Made by a program: the position numbers and the translations under genes. A DNA stretch of 64,000 nt. Origin: Paramarasmius palmivorus. Lineage: Eukaryota > Basidiomycota > Agaricomycetes > Agaricales > Marasmiaceae. Positions within the stretch are counted from its first letter, which is position 1; every line of letters begins with the position of its first letter. The notes below the pieces were generated by a model, which was not told the DNA's origin, made no database searches, and worked only from the letters and a program-made list of their open reading frames with translations. This document shows positions 12,251 through 22,999 of the stretch, in pieces. The stretch covers positions 32,902-96,901 of the forward strand of contig JAYKXP010000161.1 in NCBI GenBank assembly GCA_037176845.1. Direction: 5' to 3'.

Positions 12251-13865
12251 TACTAGAGTCTAGGTGTAGGTCAACAAGTTATTGTGATAATCACCTCGAC
12301 TCACGTATTCTAGTCCAAAAAGGGAAGATTATGACAATAATTGAGTTTCTCTGCTGAAGCATGAAGCCCAATATACAGTATGTTAGCCGCTCATAAGTGT
12401 CACGAAATTTGGGCTGTTGCCCACAGATGCAATGAAACATCGGAGCGTCTAAAGGCGAACACAAAGGTTAACCAGCGCTATCTATTGTCCAGGGATCTAA
12501 CGATTACGATGGTTTTGATTTCCATTGCGTACACAAAGTACAGCGAATAGGGCTTTGTGAGTTCCCGTGTGGATGTAGTATTGAAGCGAGGATGTACACG
12601 GAAGAAGTTCCGAATCAGCCCCATTTTCCACCGACGTTCCTTACTTTCCGATCCCCGGGTCATGGGTTCAACCCAGTATTTTCCACGGGCGCCTTGCTCT
12701 CTCTATGACGATTACCAAACGCGCTTCGCAGTATCAGATCCTCTCAAAAACCTCAGATACTATGGGGTGTCCAGTAATGGGCCGGCTTAAGGTATTTAGA
12801 ATTCCTATGGATATAATCTGGGATTTCGGGCCTCTGGGGGATCCAAGACTGTAGTCACATATATAATGCATACTCTGTCCAAGTTTCAGGATTTTTCGTT
12901 AAGTGTTGAGGGTGCTATGAATTTTTTGGTATCGTCGGCACAGAATACCGGAATACCGGGTAATGGGCCGGACGTATGTAACTACCTTATCTTGCTTAGC
13001 TACCGGGTTTTGTGGGCTGGCAATGTTTCACTAGTGTATATTTGAGATATCAGGCATGTATTCAAGGTGTTCCCAAGGCTTAATTAATGAGCTCTGATGC
13101 TACAGACCTTTTTTTACGCAGTTTTTGTGCTTGATGTCAAGGGAGGGGCCAGGCATTCCGACGTGCTCGATGTGCCGGCAATAACATCCATAACCACCGA
13201 ATTGTCATCCAGGAACTCTACAATCACGATCCGGGTGTTCTAGACAGAATATAACTGCACGGGCTTCTGGTTGAGCTAATAATGGTCCATAAGATAGCCT
13301 CATAGCTACAACCTAATGGAAGTTAGAGCTCTGATGAGCCAGGATCGAGTAACGATGACAAGCACACACACATCTGCATCGCTCATTTTGTCCCCTTGCG
13401 CTGCATTCCTCGTCAACTACTCAATCTTCCCGAATTATGTAAAACCGGCAGTTCAATGTAATGAATATCGCATAGGCTTCAAAAAAATTCCAAAAATTCA
13501 GATAGATATTGGGAACCATAGTACAAGACCTACCCTTAAGCTGTGTGAGATAGAAAAATGATAGCTGTTGGCGTGCTCAAGAAATCGAGCCTGACATTGG
13601 TGTGCTCCCACGGCCAAAAAAACACAAAGTACCTAGAAATAAACCGATTTTACTCGAAAAAAATGGCACAGTGCGGCGGGTTATGATAGGTATAGACTCA
13701 CAGGAGGGCTGTTGAGGCGAATACCAAAGCTGCGATGGAGGGAACGGTGGATGGAGGTTTTGTGGAGGTTAGTAATATCACGTGATTTTGTGTTTTCCCC
13801 ATGGTTCATCCGCCCATATCTCCGGTGCGCTCGCGTTCAGCTGCTGTACACAGGGCAGTCTATGT
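12251..13865. other. no gene recognised; short direct repeat
   Basis: No ORF over 81 codons was found. A taatgggccgg motif occurs twice, near 12775 and 12962, about 190 bases apart. It may be a trace of a decayed element, but no terminal repeats were found. Confidence 0.35.
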
Positions 13866-13869
13866 CCCC

Positions 13870-14035
13870 TTGCTCAACATCTCGTCTGCCTATCGGAGAA
13901 GGAATCGCAATGGAATCTTCAATGATTCCTAGGTTTGAAGGTACGTTGCTTCAGGAATTGATATTTTGTGATCTACGCTAATGGTCAGTGTTTGTCGTAG
14001 AAACGCCTCGTGGTTTAGCGTCTCCCTGGCACCTT
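13870..14035 (+). repeat. 165-bp dispersed repeat, copy 1
   Basis: It is highly similar and in the same orientation to 17730-17900. Shared blocks include gaaggtacgttgct, gaattgat-ttttgtgat, tacgctaa-ggtcag, tgtcgtaga-acgcctcg and tggtttagcgt followed by ctggcacctttt. The left copy lies about 580 bases upstream of A4. No coding capacity is evident. Confidence 0.65.
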
Positions 14036-14545
14036 TTGCTCCAAATTCTAAGGGTTTTCCAGCTATCGTGAAAACCCTAGAATTTCGCAAAAAAAAGATC
14101 CCACTCTTACCAATTGTGTCCCGCTCCACACGCTTGCCCTTTTGAAACGAGTGCACAAGCTTCGCATCTCGAAAGCTCCCTAATGAATTAGGGGCAGTGC
14201 GCTGACTCAAGGTGAACAAGGGTGCAATCATACTCGGGAGGATCTTGAAGTGATTCCTAAGCGAATCAAATGGAGAAGGGGGGGGATCCTGGCCAACCTT
14301 CTGTCTCCCATATCGCGGCTAGCACAGCCTCAAAAGTCAGTTGCCACCGGTTCATCTCACATTTCTCACGGGCGCGTTTCTCTACATCAACGTCGAACGA
14401 ACATGCTTCACAGAATCAGACCCTTTGGAACCTCTCAGAGGTCATGTCCGTCTAATCTTAGCTATGTTTAACTTCTTTTACACGCTCTTGCCTCACCCCC
14501 TGCAATCTCCACCGAAGTATGATTCTTCTGTTCTGGCTGCCAGAG

Positions 14546-14595
14546 TAGACGCCGGCGTGTACGACACGAGATTCTACAGATAAAGAAAGCAATGT
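14546..14595 (+). promoter_or_regulatory. conserved WNKP upstream element (A4)
   Basis: gtagACGCCGGCGTgtac is followed by gacacgag and tctacagataaag, ending about 25-45 bases before the A4 ATG. The same order of blocks precedes A1, A5, A6 and A7. The core is a perfect ten-base palindrome, and the tacagATAAA block may be a core-promoter element. The position suits a promoter or 5' UTR element; its function is inferred. Confidence 0.55.
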
Positions 14596-14616
14596 TTTGG
14601 TTTCCTTCCCCCATCA

Positions 14617-16354
14617 ATGCTCCTCCTCTATACCCTCGCAAGGCCTATCGCCTCCAACCTCTCCATATCCTCCACCAACTTGAATGACACCGCTTCCTTC
14701 GACCCTACAACTGGCGAATGCATCAACATCAACGGATGTCGCACCACTACTGGCATCATTTGGAGTTGCCTCTCCGTGATCTTTATATGCACGTGGGTCG
14801 CGATTCACCCAAACATTCCGCTAGTGGAGAAGCTTGATCATGAATATTCTGCTGAGGAAAAGAAACGGAGCAAACATCGATGGCATCCGGCAGTCACAGT
14901 TTATCAAGATGTTGAGCTGATGATTATCGCACTTCTTGCGCCAGAGTTTATGATTTTGTGGGCGATGAGACAGCGAGAGCAGGCAAAGATTATCGGGAAG
15001 CAGTTTGACAGTGGGTGTCTGCGTTGATTACCAGTGATCTAGCTAATGCTTTCCTCTTAGAATATGGGTGGGGCACGACACATGGGTTCTTTGTTATCAT
15101 GGGAGGATTTGCACTATACAATGAGGATGAGTTCTGTGGTTATCTTTGGGACAGTGATCGGCACTCGAAAGAAGGCAAGGACGATACACCGTTTGATGGA
15201 AAGGCGGAAAAACACTTCACAGCAATAAAAAATTATCATGAACGACATGAAAAGGTTGAACTTGAGAACAGCGTGCGTTATGCATTTCCATGTAATAAGA
15301 GACCCCGTTTGAGTTCCCACTGTCAACTAGAACAAAAGCGTCCAGAACACTTCAGAACCATCTATGCCTCCAGCTAGTCAACATTCCAGCGTCGCGAACC
15401 CGCCGGGGGTTGGACTCTCGACCCCGTCTTCTAACATAGAATCACCCCTCGGATTCCTCGTTTCCAATGGATACGTTACCCTCACCGAGGACGAAATCAG
15501 AGACAGAAGCCACGGCGACCTTATCACCAAATCAATTGCCGTCATTCAAACCACCTGGTTCACCCTCCAGGTCATCGCTCGTGCAGCGGAGGGCCTAGCC
15601 ATCACAGAGCTAGAGATTATCACGGTTGCTTTTGCGATCCTGAACTTTGGCACTTGCTTCCTATGGTGGAATAAGCCCCTTCAGGTCAGGCATCCTATAA
15701 GGGTGTATTGGCGGCACAAAAAAACATCGGAGCAAAAGGCAGATGGTGGAGAAAAGGGAGAAATTTGGAGAAATTGCCGGGGGGGGGGCTGATGAAATTG
15801 TCAAATATATCTATGCCTTGAGATTGCCCTTCTTCGATGCCCTTAAGAGCCCGGAGAGCACATTTATCCGGCTTCTACTCCTTCCACTATGGATCCTATG
15901 GCACATCTTGCTCGTATGCCTTCAGATCATTGGCGACAATGACAGCAGGGCCCTAGCAATCTCAATCTCTTCCAGATTAGGCAACGATCCTCCCCACCCT
16001 TACATTGCCGTCTACGGGATCGCCGCTCTCTTCGGCGCCATCCATTGCATCCCATGGGTTTTTCTATTTCCGACTCATACTGAACAGCTGCTTTGGCGCA
16101 TATCAGCTGTTGCAGTTGCGACCGCGCCTATTGCGATGGGTATCTTGCATAGGTATCTAAAGAAGTTCAAGGACAATCATGATGGTTTCAAACTGTTGTA
16201 CTGGACGATGGCGATCCTCATGGTTCTCCTTTCTTTCGCTTACGCCATCTTTCGAATCACCCTTCTCGTTATCGCATTCACAGCTCTACGAGACCTCTCT
16301 CCAGGTGCATATGAAACCGTCCAATGGACCACTTTCTTCCCCCATATTGGATGA
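14617..16354 (+). pseudogene. A4: WNKP-family membrane protein gene with one frameshift
   Basis: The exons are 14617-15010, 15061-15272 and 15331-16354. Intron 1 is in phase 1 and intron 2 in phase 0. All family landmarks are present: the exon 1 signature around GCRTTTGIIWSC, the THGFFVIMGGFALY segment, TEDEIRD, WWNKPL, IHCIPWVF, TEQLLWRISA and the terminal QWTTFFPHIG. The only lesion is a run of ten Gs at 15779-15788; nine would keep the frame, and as written the protein stops after WRNCRGGG. Everything after the run is open to 16354. This is either a very recent pseudogene or a homopolymer base-calling error. A 3' UTR intron (about 16360-16419, with a GC donor) follows the stop. Confidence 0.8.
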
Positions 16355-16419
16355 CTCAGGCATGTATACTACCTCTTTCAATCTACGAAAGGACTGTCAA
16401 GCTAATATGCTCTTCGTAG

Positions 16420-17729
16420 GTTCAGCCTCCTGTCGATCTGTTTTCATATCCATGTTATCTCGTTAAGTCGGTTTGCTTTCAATTTTGCTCTCATCCATGT
16501 ATGTTCTCTATTTATATCGCGTTCTTTGCTATCTTTGGTTTCTCATAACTATTTCTGGCTGTCCCTTTGCCAGGTTCGCAGTTTCTACCTTCGATATCTA
16601 TTAAAAAATACATAAACCTATAGCTTAACATTTCAGTTGCATTTCCCCTGTACGTCGTGCTTTGCATGTAGCACTCTATGTATTTACAGAAGTTCTTTTT
16701 TGACTGTCGCTCTGCATATCTGCTTCTACGTTGAAGTCACAACTGAAGCCCAGCTATGCGGTGACTAAGAAAGGGACGGCGCACGCATAGCTAAATCATA
16801 CTGTCATTGCTACACCAGCTTCCATGACGGCTCAAAAACCATGCGTAATCAGTACGCTCAGCTGGACACGTTCCTGAGGTATGCATACTTAGAGACTTAG
16901 AATCATCATTAACGAACGATGAAAGATTATGAGAGCCACGGTTTGAACATTAAGGTGTAAGCCTTATCTCGGAAATCGTCCGAAGATTGGCCACATCATA
17001 CGCGGGTATGACACTCGCAGCAACACCTTATGTTCATTCCAACAGCATTGGTTGAGGTACCTTCTAGAACTGAAGCTGCCATTTCAAGCATGTCATGCGA
17101 CAGAGATCAGAGCGCGGGATTTTATTGCAGGTTTGTTCCACGATCGATGCTGCGCGTTCCCAAAGATACTCGCTTTATCACTCTTCTCGTTGCCTCCTGC
17201 ATCTTCTTCAGCGCTTAGTCTTGCACCATCCAAGCCCCTCAACCTGAGGCGAGACATCGTTATCTACAAATGAAGATCACCGAGTGGCGGCCTTATTGGC
17301 ATTACGAACATCCATTCGGCAGTAGAAGGACCGAGTGACGCGGCAACAGTAGGTGTAGGCCTTTAATTATCGGGGTTGATTTCCTGGGGCGAATTATAGT
17401 AATCCTACATGTACTCCTCGACACGGAGGTGGCGGAGGCAATAGGCCCAGGAAGGAGTGGGTGCCGTAATATTGCGATCCATGACGGACGTTGACCATGC
17501 TTGATACTCAGTATGTCGTATATATCGGGATCTTGTTGGACAGTTTGAATCGAAGGAGCTGTGGAGAAGGTAACCGAGAAAATGGCTAAACGTGCCCATG
17601 AAAATGATACAGCCATTAAAGACGAAATACAACCTTTGCTCGGAACTTGTCCATGCGTGGGAGATGATGCTGACGACACCAACCATGATGTCAACGATCA
17701 AGATACCTCGTTCTTTGTTCTTCCTCCTT
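16420..17729. other. no gene recognised
   Basis: This holds the A4 3' UTR and then spacer. A 98-codon minus-strand ORF at 17701-17405 contains two hydrophobic stretches but has no recognised family, no ATG and no spliced partner, so it is not called as a gene. Confidence 0.35.
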
Positions 17730-17900
17730 CCTCATCGTCTCGTCTACCTAGCAGAATGAATCACAATGGACTCTTCATTGGTACCTTAGATCTGAAGGTA
17801 CGTTGCTCTAAGAATTGATGTTTTGTGATATACGCTAACGGTCAGCTTCTGTCGTAGAGACGCCTCGTGGTTTAGCGTTACACTGGCACCTTTTCCTCGA
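17730..17900 (+). repeat. 165-bp dispersed repeat, copy 2
   Basis: This is the partner of 13870-14035, with the same blocks in the same order and orientation. A WNKP gene (A4) lies between the two copies. Confidence 0.65.
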
Positions 17901-19075
17901 AATTCCGACTTTGACTAGGCTGTTGGTAAAAGGAACATGACGGGAGGAGGTACTCTTCGGGTTAGATAACAGGGCACCAATTCTAAGGTGTGTTATTGTA
18001 CTCGGATCTTCTTTGTCGTCGGTGCTGATGTTCATGAACATATTCAGGGGGTAAGACTACAGTGCAGGAAACCCTGTATAAAGAACCACAGAAATGACGG
18101 AACACCATATAAACTTAACCCCCAGACTTCTCATTCAAACCTTCAAGACCCACCCTAACACGGAACGCGACACTCACGAAGAAAGGAGAGCTAACTTGAA
18201 GCACCATGGGATATGACAGTTCTACCAGTTCGGAAGGTAGTGGAGTGCATCCAGGATAATTTTTATCAGTTAGTTTCTCTGTTACATACCGAATCGGACG
18301 GTCTTCATGCTGGCGCAGGATCCTCAGGGTTTCGCGTTACTGGTCGCCCCCGGACTTCACGGTGCATATTGCTTGTTGGGCGGCTTTGGTTAGGCTCATC
18401 GGGACGGTAGAAGGGTGTTAAAGGGACCAAGAGCATACGAGATGATATGTGATACCTGCCTACGCAGGATAGTGTGTGGTAGGCTCGGGGTTGGGAAATT
18501 CAATAATCGCTCATTCTATAGTGGGAGACTTGGCCTCGGGGTCCCATATGTTCGCCCAGGCGCAAAAGAAGGTGTTTCTTGTCTGTCACTACCATGTTCC
18601 TAAGACGATGTGCCAGACGCAAGGCTAGACCAATTGCTTATCAACGCTCGCGTCAAGCCTCGTTAGCCAAAAACCAAGCCCGCAACCTCGGAGGCGGGGC
18701 CCATTTTGATTCGAGATCGTGAGGCAATGGTAATATACATAGGACAAGTCATAAAAAGAAGCAAGAAAAAGAATACAAATACAATGTTGATACAACATGG
18801 GAGGGTGAAAAGAAGGGCGGGTAAGCAAAAATTTCTTGGTGGGCTGGCGACGTAGTGAGAAGAGACAAGGAGGATGTCTCACTCCGCCGCCAGTGATCAA
18901 CTCGAGTACAGACTCGATGGGTCGTGAACTGATAAGAGATAACAGCGAAATCACCGCAATGACATCATTCTTCCGCTCACCTGACACGACGCGTCGCGTC
19001 GTCAAAACCTACTTCCACCTAATTATACCTACATTTTCTGAGATATTCTGCTGTATTTTAGCTTCTAACATACAT
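17901..19075. other. no gene recognised
   Basis: No convincing ORF, RNA gene or repeat match was seen. Confidence 0.35.
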
Positions 19076-19084
19076 AGAAGCCTA

Positions 19085-19222
19085 ATCCTTAACCCTAACC
19101 CCTAACCATGGGGCGTTCCCCCCCGCACCCCCCTTATAAGTAAATACCTTGTATCCCCTAACCCTTCTTGCGGGGGCGTTCCCCCCCCTGCACCCCCCCT
19201 CTAACCCCGAACCCCTAACTAA
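19085..19222. repeat. interstitial telomere-like C-rich tandem repeat
   Basis: The sequence begins with cttaaccctaacccctaacc, a degenerate form of the CCCTAA telomere strand. Two copies of a unit follow, each with gggGCGTTCCCCCCC and then gcacccccc, near 19110-19134 and 19172-19200. They are separated and bounded by more cctaaccc motifs, which end at 19219. Internal telomere-like tracts can mark old break repair, fusions or subtelomere boundaries. Which applies here cannot be told from the window. Confidence 0.6.
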
Positions 19223-19629
19223 TGCTTCGCGCAGTGGGACCGCTGCGCGGTCGTCGTAGTCTTGTACTTAGCCAAATTGATGGCTATGACATCACACGGC
19301 CTGCGGCCGGTGAGATAACTGATCTCGGCGAGTTCGAGTCACGAGTTCACGACCGAGTCCCCTGGATCAACTCTGCCGGAAGTTCGGTCAGTATGACGTA
19401 TACAACATGACGTAAAGGGAAAAACCTTGCTCACCACTGCCCTCTCGCTTACGACCTGGGAGGTGGAGAGGACATATCCCACTTAGAGCACGAGGCGCGG
19501 GGACGGTGAGTACGAGGTTATGGTATTGAGCTCGCTACTGGTGCAATTAATCTTGCATAGACTCGCAAGCTCGTCTAAACCCGATGAAAAGTGTGCTTCG
19601 TTCAGGCACCCTCACGCACGTGAGGCAGT

Positions 19630-21570
19630 GCTAGTGACGTAGGCGGAACTTTTTTTTGGTTCTTTTGCTTTCTTCTCTCGTGTCCGTTCCACGAGAGGAC
19701 GAGCTCTCACTAGCACTTTCAACCCAGACAACGATTGCTCCTCGATGCCTCTCAATGCCGCACCGTAAATGGCTCCTTGACGACCCGGTCAACCCACTGC
19801 AACACCTCTCGCGCATACACTGCAGAACCAGCAATCTTCGCCTTCTGGCCCTTTCCCTCAGTTTTCCTTCCGTTTATCGAAAGCATTTCCCCTGCTGGTT
19901 GTAAGGAGAGCCCCCTTAACGACATTCAACCATATCCATACACTCCAACGCCCTCTACTTCTAGCTGTCATATGACTGTATCCACTTCCTATAGATCGAT
20001 TCTGTGCTGGTCCGGATTTGTACGCACTCTCTCCTTATCTCCTCTTTCCCTTTTGCTTACACTCCTCCCATACAGACATCTTCGACTAGGAATATATTCA
20101 ACATGATTCGAGCTGGCCACTGAGCATAAGATGGATAGGGGAGAAAGGGACAGATGTCGTGTCGATTTTTAACGGGTATTGGTTCTCCGTACGTCTTGTT
20201 ACTCGTACTTCATTCTACCCCCCTCTGTGTTTTGGATACCTCTTCACACCGCTAATATCCGTTCTTGCTCGTGCCAAAATCTTCCGAATGAGAATTGAGC
20301 ACTAACTCATCATTCCTTTTGGGTCTTACGCGACCCATCACAGCACATCCGTTGACCAACACATAACATATTTCAGGACCAAGCCATCGCTGAACAGTCT
20401 CGTGAGCGTCGTTTTGCTCCTCATATCATCCAATCTATCCGCCATTGCTCTTCAACTTCATTATAGCTCACTACCTTTCGGCCCCTGCTTTCGCCAACTG
20501 ATTTGATACACAACCTGCGTTGAGCTTTCTTATCTGCCTTTCCTGCTCAAGCTAACATTACTGTCTATCTAGGTCACAAACAGCTCAACAATAACGTGTT
20601 TGTGACATATCCGTCTCAAGGCTCCCCTTCATGCTCAACTCTGAACTTGGAACCTGTAGCTGCGAGGTCGGCGATTTACCGACATGCACGAGGTTTGGAG
20701 CTTTCTGCTTGGAGATTGTATATACAACTGTACGTCTCTGTAGCTCTGTAGTAAGTGATACCTTCGAGTTCGCTGTCCAGATCGCCGCGTTCATCGCCGT
20801 TCTTTCTCCGTACATACAACCTGGCCAACGCTTGAGCCTTGTAGAGGTTATGAGTTCCAAGGACAAGGTATCGAACGTGTTTGTTCCTGATCCACGGTAC
20901 GGTACGTCCACCTCGATCATCGCGCGAATCCGAAGAGTCGCTATGGTCATTAACTGAATGACGTACGTCTGGATTAGTTCCCTCGTGCTAAAACCGAGCT
21001 TTAACGAAACACTATTTAACGAAACACTACATCTTGAATAGGTTCCGCCGTTTCTTTGCTTTTCCGGATCTCAGCCTACGTTCCACGGGTTCAAGTGAAA
21101 TAACTTTGTATCAGGGCATCGTCGTGGAGACATCGGATATCGATTAATGGGTGTACAACATCTACGAATGTAATCCATGTAATCTGGACACTATGGGGCA
21201 ACCTTTACCCTTTCTGTGGGTTTCTGGCAGTCAACCTTCGACAACCGTAAGCCATCGATAGCAGCGCCCATGGATTGCTCTCCCTTCAAGCCAAGAGGGT
21301 GTACAAGAAACGTGACTCTTCTGCAGCTTGTCACCGAACACGATGCAGCAGAATTGTGATAATGGTCTTGACCTCCGGCGATGAGCGTGCCATCCAGCAT
21401 GGTCTGTTTCCCGCCGCAGTCATCAAGCCGTCTATCAGTTTTCCGTGCATAAATCCTGTGCTGGCTCGTACTTTTTCGCCTCGTCCCTCCTTTCTTTGGT
21501 ACTCATATTCTTACAGATACATCCGAGATGGCGACTCAACATAAGGTGAATTTGCGATGGAGACACGTTT
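19630..21570 (+). repeat. region of decayed dispersed repeats
   Basis: Several segments match other places in the window: about 20395-20580 with 1-180; about 20840-20930 with 30350-30420 (sharing ttgttcctgatccacg and tacgtccacctc); about 21170-21195 with 325-350 (sharing atgtaatctggacact); about 20000-20120 with 21455-21550. ORFs of up to 123 codons occur but are not supported as genes. Confidence 0.4.
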
Positions 21571-22290
21571 AGCTTGTATCGATACATGGTGAATACTTGC
21601 TCTCCGTATGTGTCTCTTCTGGTCGATCCTTTCCATTTCTCTCCGTTCTGCATATCTCTCTCACCGACGTCCTTTCTCGTCTCCTGTCCAAGTTCTCCAG
21701 AGAACTGGAAAACTGATCATTAACTTCTCGTTCTGCGGTGACACATTTCCTGTCACCTAGTACGCAAGACCTACGAGGCTTCAGCAGAAGAGTTTAGTGA
21801 GCCTTGACTTTGGTGGCTCGGTCTTTCCTAGCTCTTACCTTCCTTACTTCATCGCATATCTGTCGCAACCCCGACACTAACCACACCATTCTCTTCCTGT
21901 ATTAATGCTACTGCATATCCCGATTTCTAACACCGGTGCCAGCCAATGTCGTGAAAACAGAGAACGTGTTTGTGGAGTCAGCTCAGGGTAAGTGTTTGAA
22001 TAACTCTATCGACATGGTTAATAGAATGTCCCATGACCTTCCAAAACACCGTTCAGTCACTCGGGATTCTGCGGTGAGGATCAAATCGAGCTGCGATATC
22101 GATTCGAAAGCCACATTACATCCCTGGGTTTCAAAGCCTGTCCACCGTCAGGTATGCTGTTCTCGACACTCACATTCACGTTCAACTCTGGACTCGAAGC
22201 TTGGATCTAAGAGGTCGGGGTGTACCTATTTTAGAGATGCGATGCGGTTCGATCACTCGCTTACAAGATTTCTAGAGTCATGATGCATCA
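21571..22290. other. no gene recognised
   Basis: A plus-strand ORF of 115 codons (21936-22283) lacks any recognisable motif and is not called. Confidence 0.3.
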
Positions 22291-22299
22291 TGATGCGAT

Positions 22300-22740
22300 C
22301 GATCATTGCTTGTGCTAATGCACTTATGGGATTCAAACTGTATAATCAAGAACAACTTTAAACACCTTGAAAACGTAGATCTTTATGCATCCGAAGGGGA
22401 ACCAAAGTGCTTCAATGTACAACCGTTCGCCATGGCTTTGGGTTTTATGAGAGCTACAATTAAAAACTCGTGTTGCTCTTCTCCCGCTGTGACTCTGAAT
22501 AGCCACATCATCCTAACCAAAGTGGAGATGTGTCGTACAAAAGTACCACAAGTATTCATACCCAATATCTCAGACATGCATAATCCTCATTGTTGTGGCG
22601 TTCAATGTGAACGCTGGCGGGGATGTAAGTATTCATCCAGAAAAACCTCAAAGCTTCAATGTACTCGCTGTCCGCTGATCGAGATTGAATCCTGTTCACC
22701 TTGGGAGAATGGTGCCCCAGAGAGGGACAAAGTAGCATAA
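22300..22740 (-). pseudogene. F-box/LRR-like gene fragment
   Basis: On the minus strand, from 22738 downwards, the text resembles the region after the F-box in mushroom F-box proteins: PSLGHHS, then SADSEYIEALRFF, then IPASVHIERHNNED. A frameshift and then FVRHISTLV follow. The same blocks occur in the relic at 10.3-12.3 kb. The fragment is interrupted by stops and lacks both ends. The call rests on family resemblance, with no search available. Confidence 0.35.
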
Positions 22741-22904
22741 TGAGTGCCGTCGTGGTAGAATGAGAAAATCATATTGAATTGCCTTGCATTTGTAGCCTCA
22801 TGATCGTAACTCTATTACTCCACAATCACTCCCTGCTATTTTTACATGGCTTCTCACTACATGCTGCTGCCTCCTTTCCGCTGCAGTCACCAACCATCAA
22901 AGAA

Positions 22905-22975
22905 GACGGCGGCGCGTACGACCCAAGGTCTCGGGCTACTCAAGGCGTGTCCTCCGTAGATAAAAGACTTGTAAC
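22905..22975 (+). promoter_or_regulatory. conserved WNKP upstream element (A5), diverged
   Basis: The palindrome has changed (gacGGCGGCGCgtac), but the flanking gtacgacccaagg and the tagataaaagactt block keep the order seen before A4, A6 and A7. It ends about 35 bases before the A5 ATG. Confidence 0.45.
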
Positions 22976-22999
22976 TTTGGCGCCTTTTTTCCACACCAA

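Noticed and set aside
11696..12256. 186-codon plus-strand ORF
   Set aside because: It lies antisense to F-box-like relic segments and has no recognisable motif.
17405..17701. 98-codon minus-strand ORF with hydrophobic segments
   Set aside because: There is no ATG, no recognised family and no splice partner, and part of the flank is a dispersed repeat.
22306..22740. 144-codon plus-strand ORF
   Set aside because: The minus strand of the same region has clearer family resemblance (F-box-like), so this is probably a shadow.
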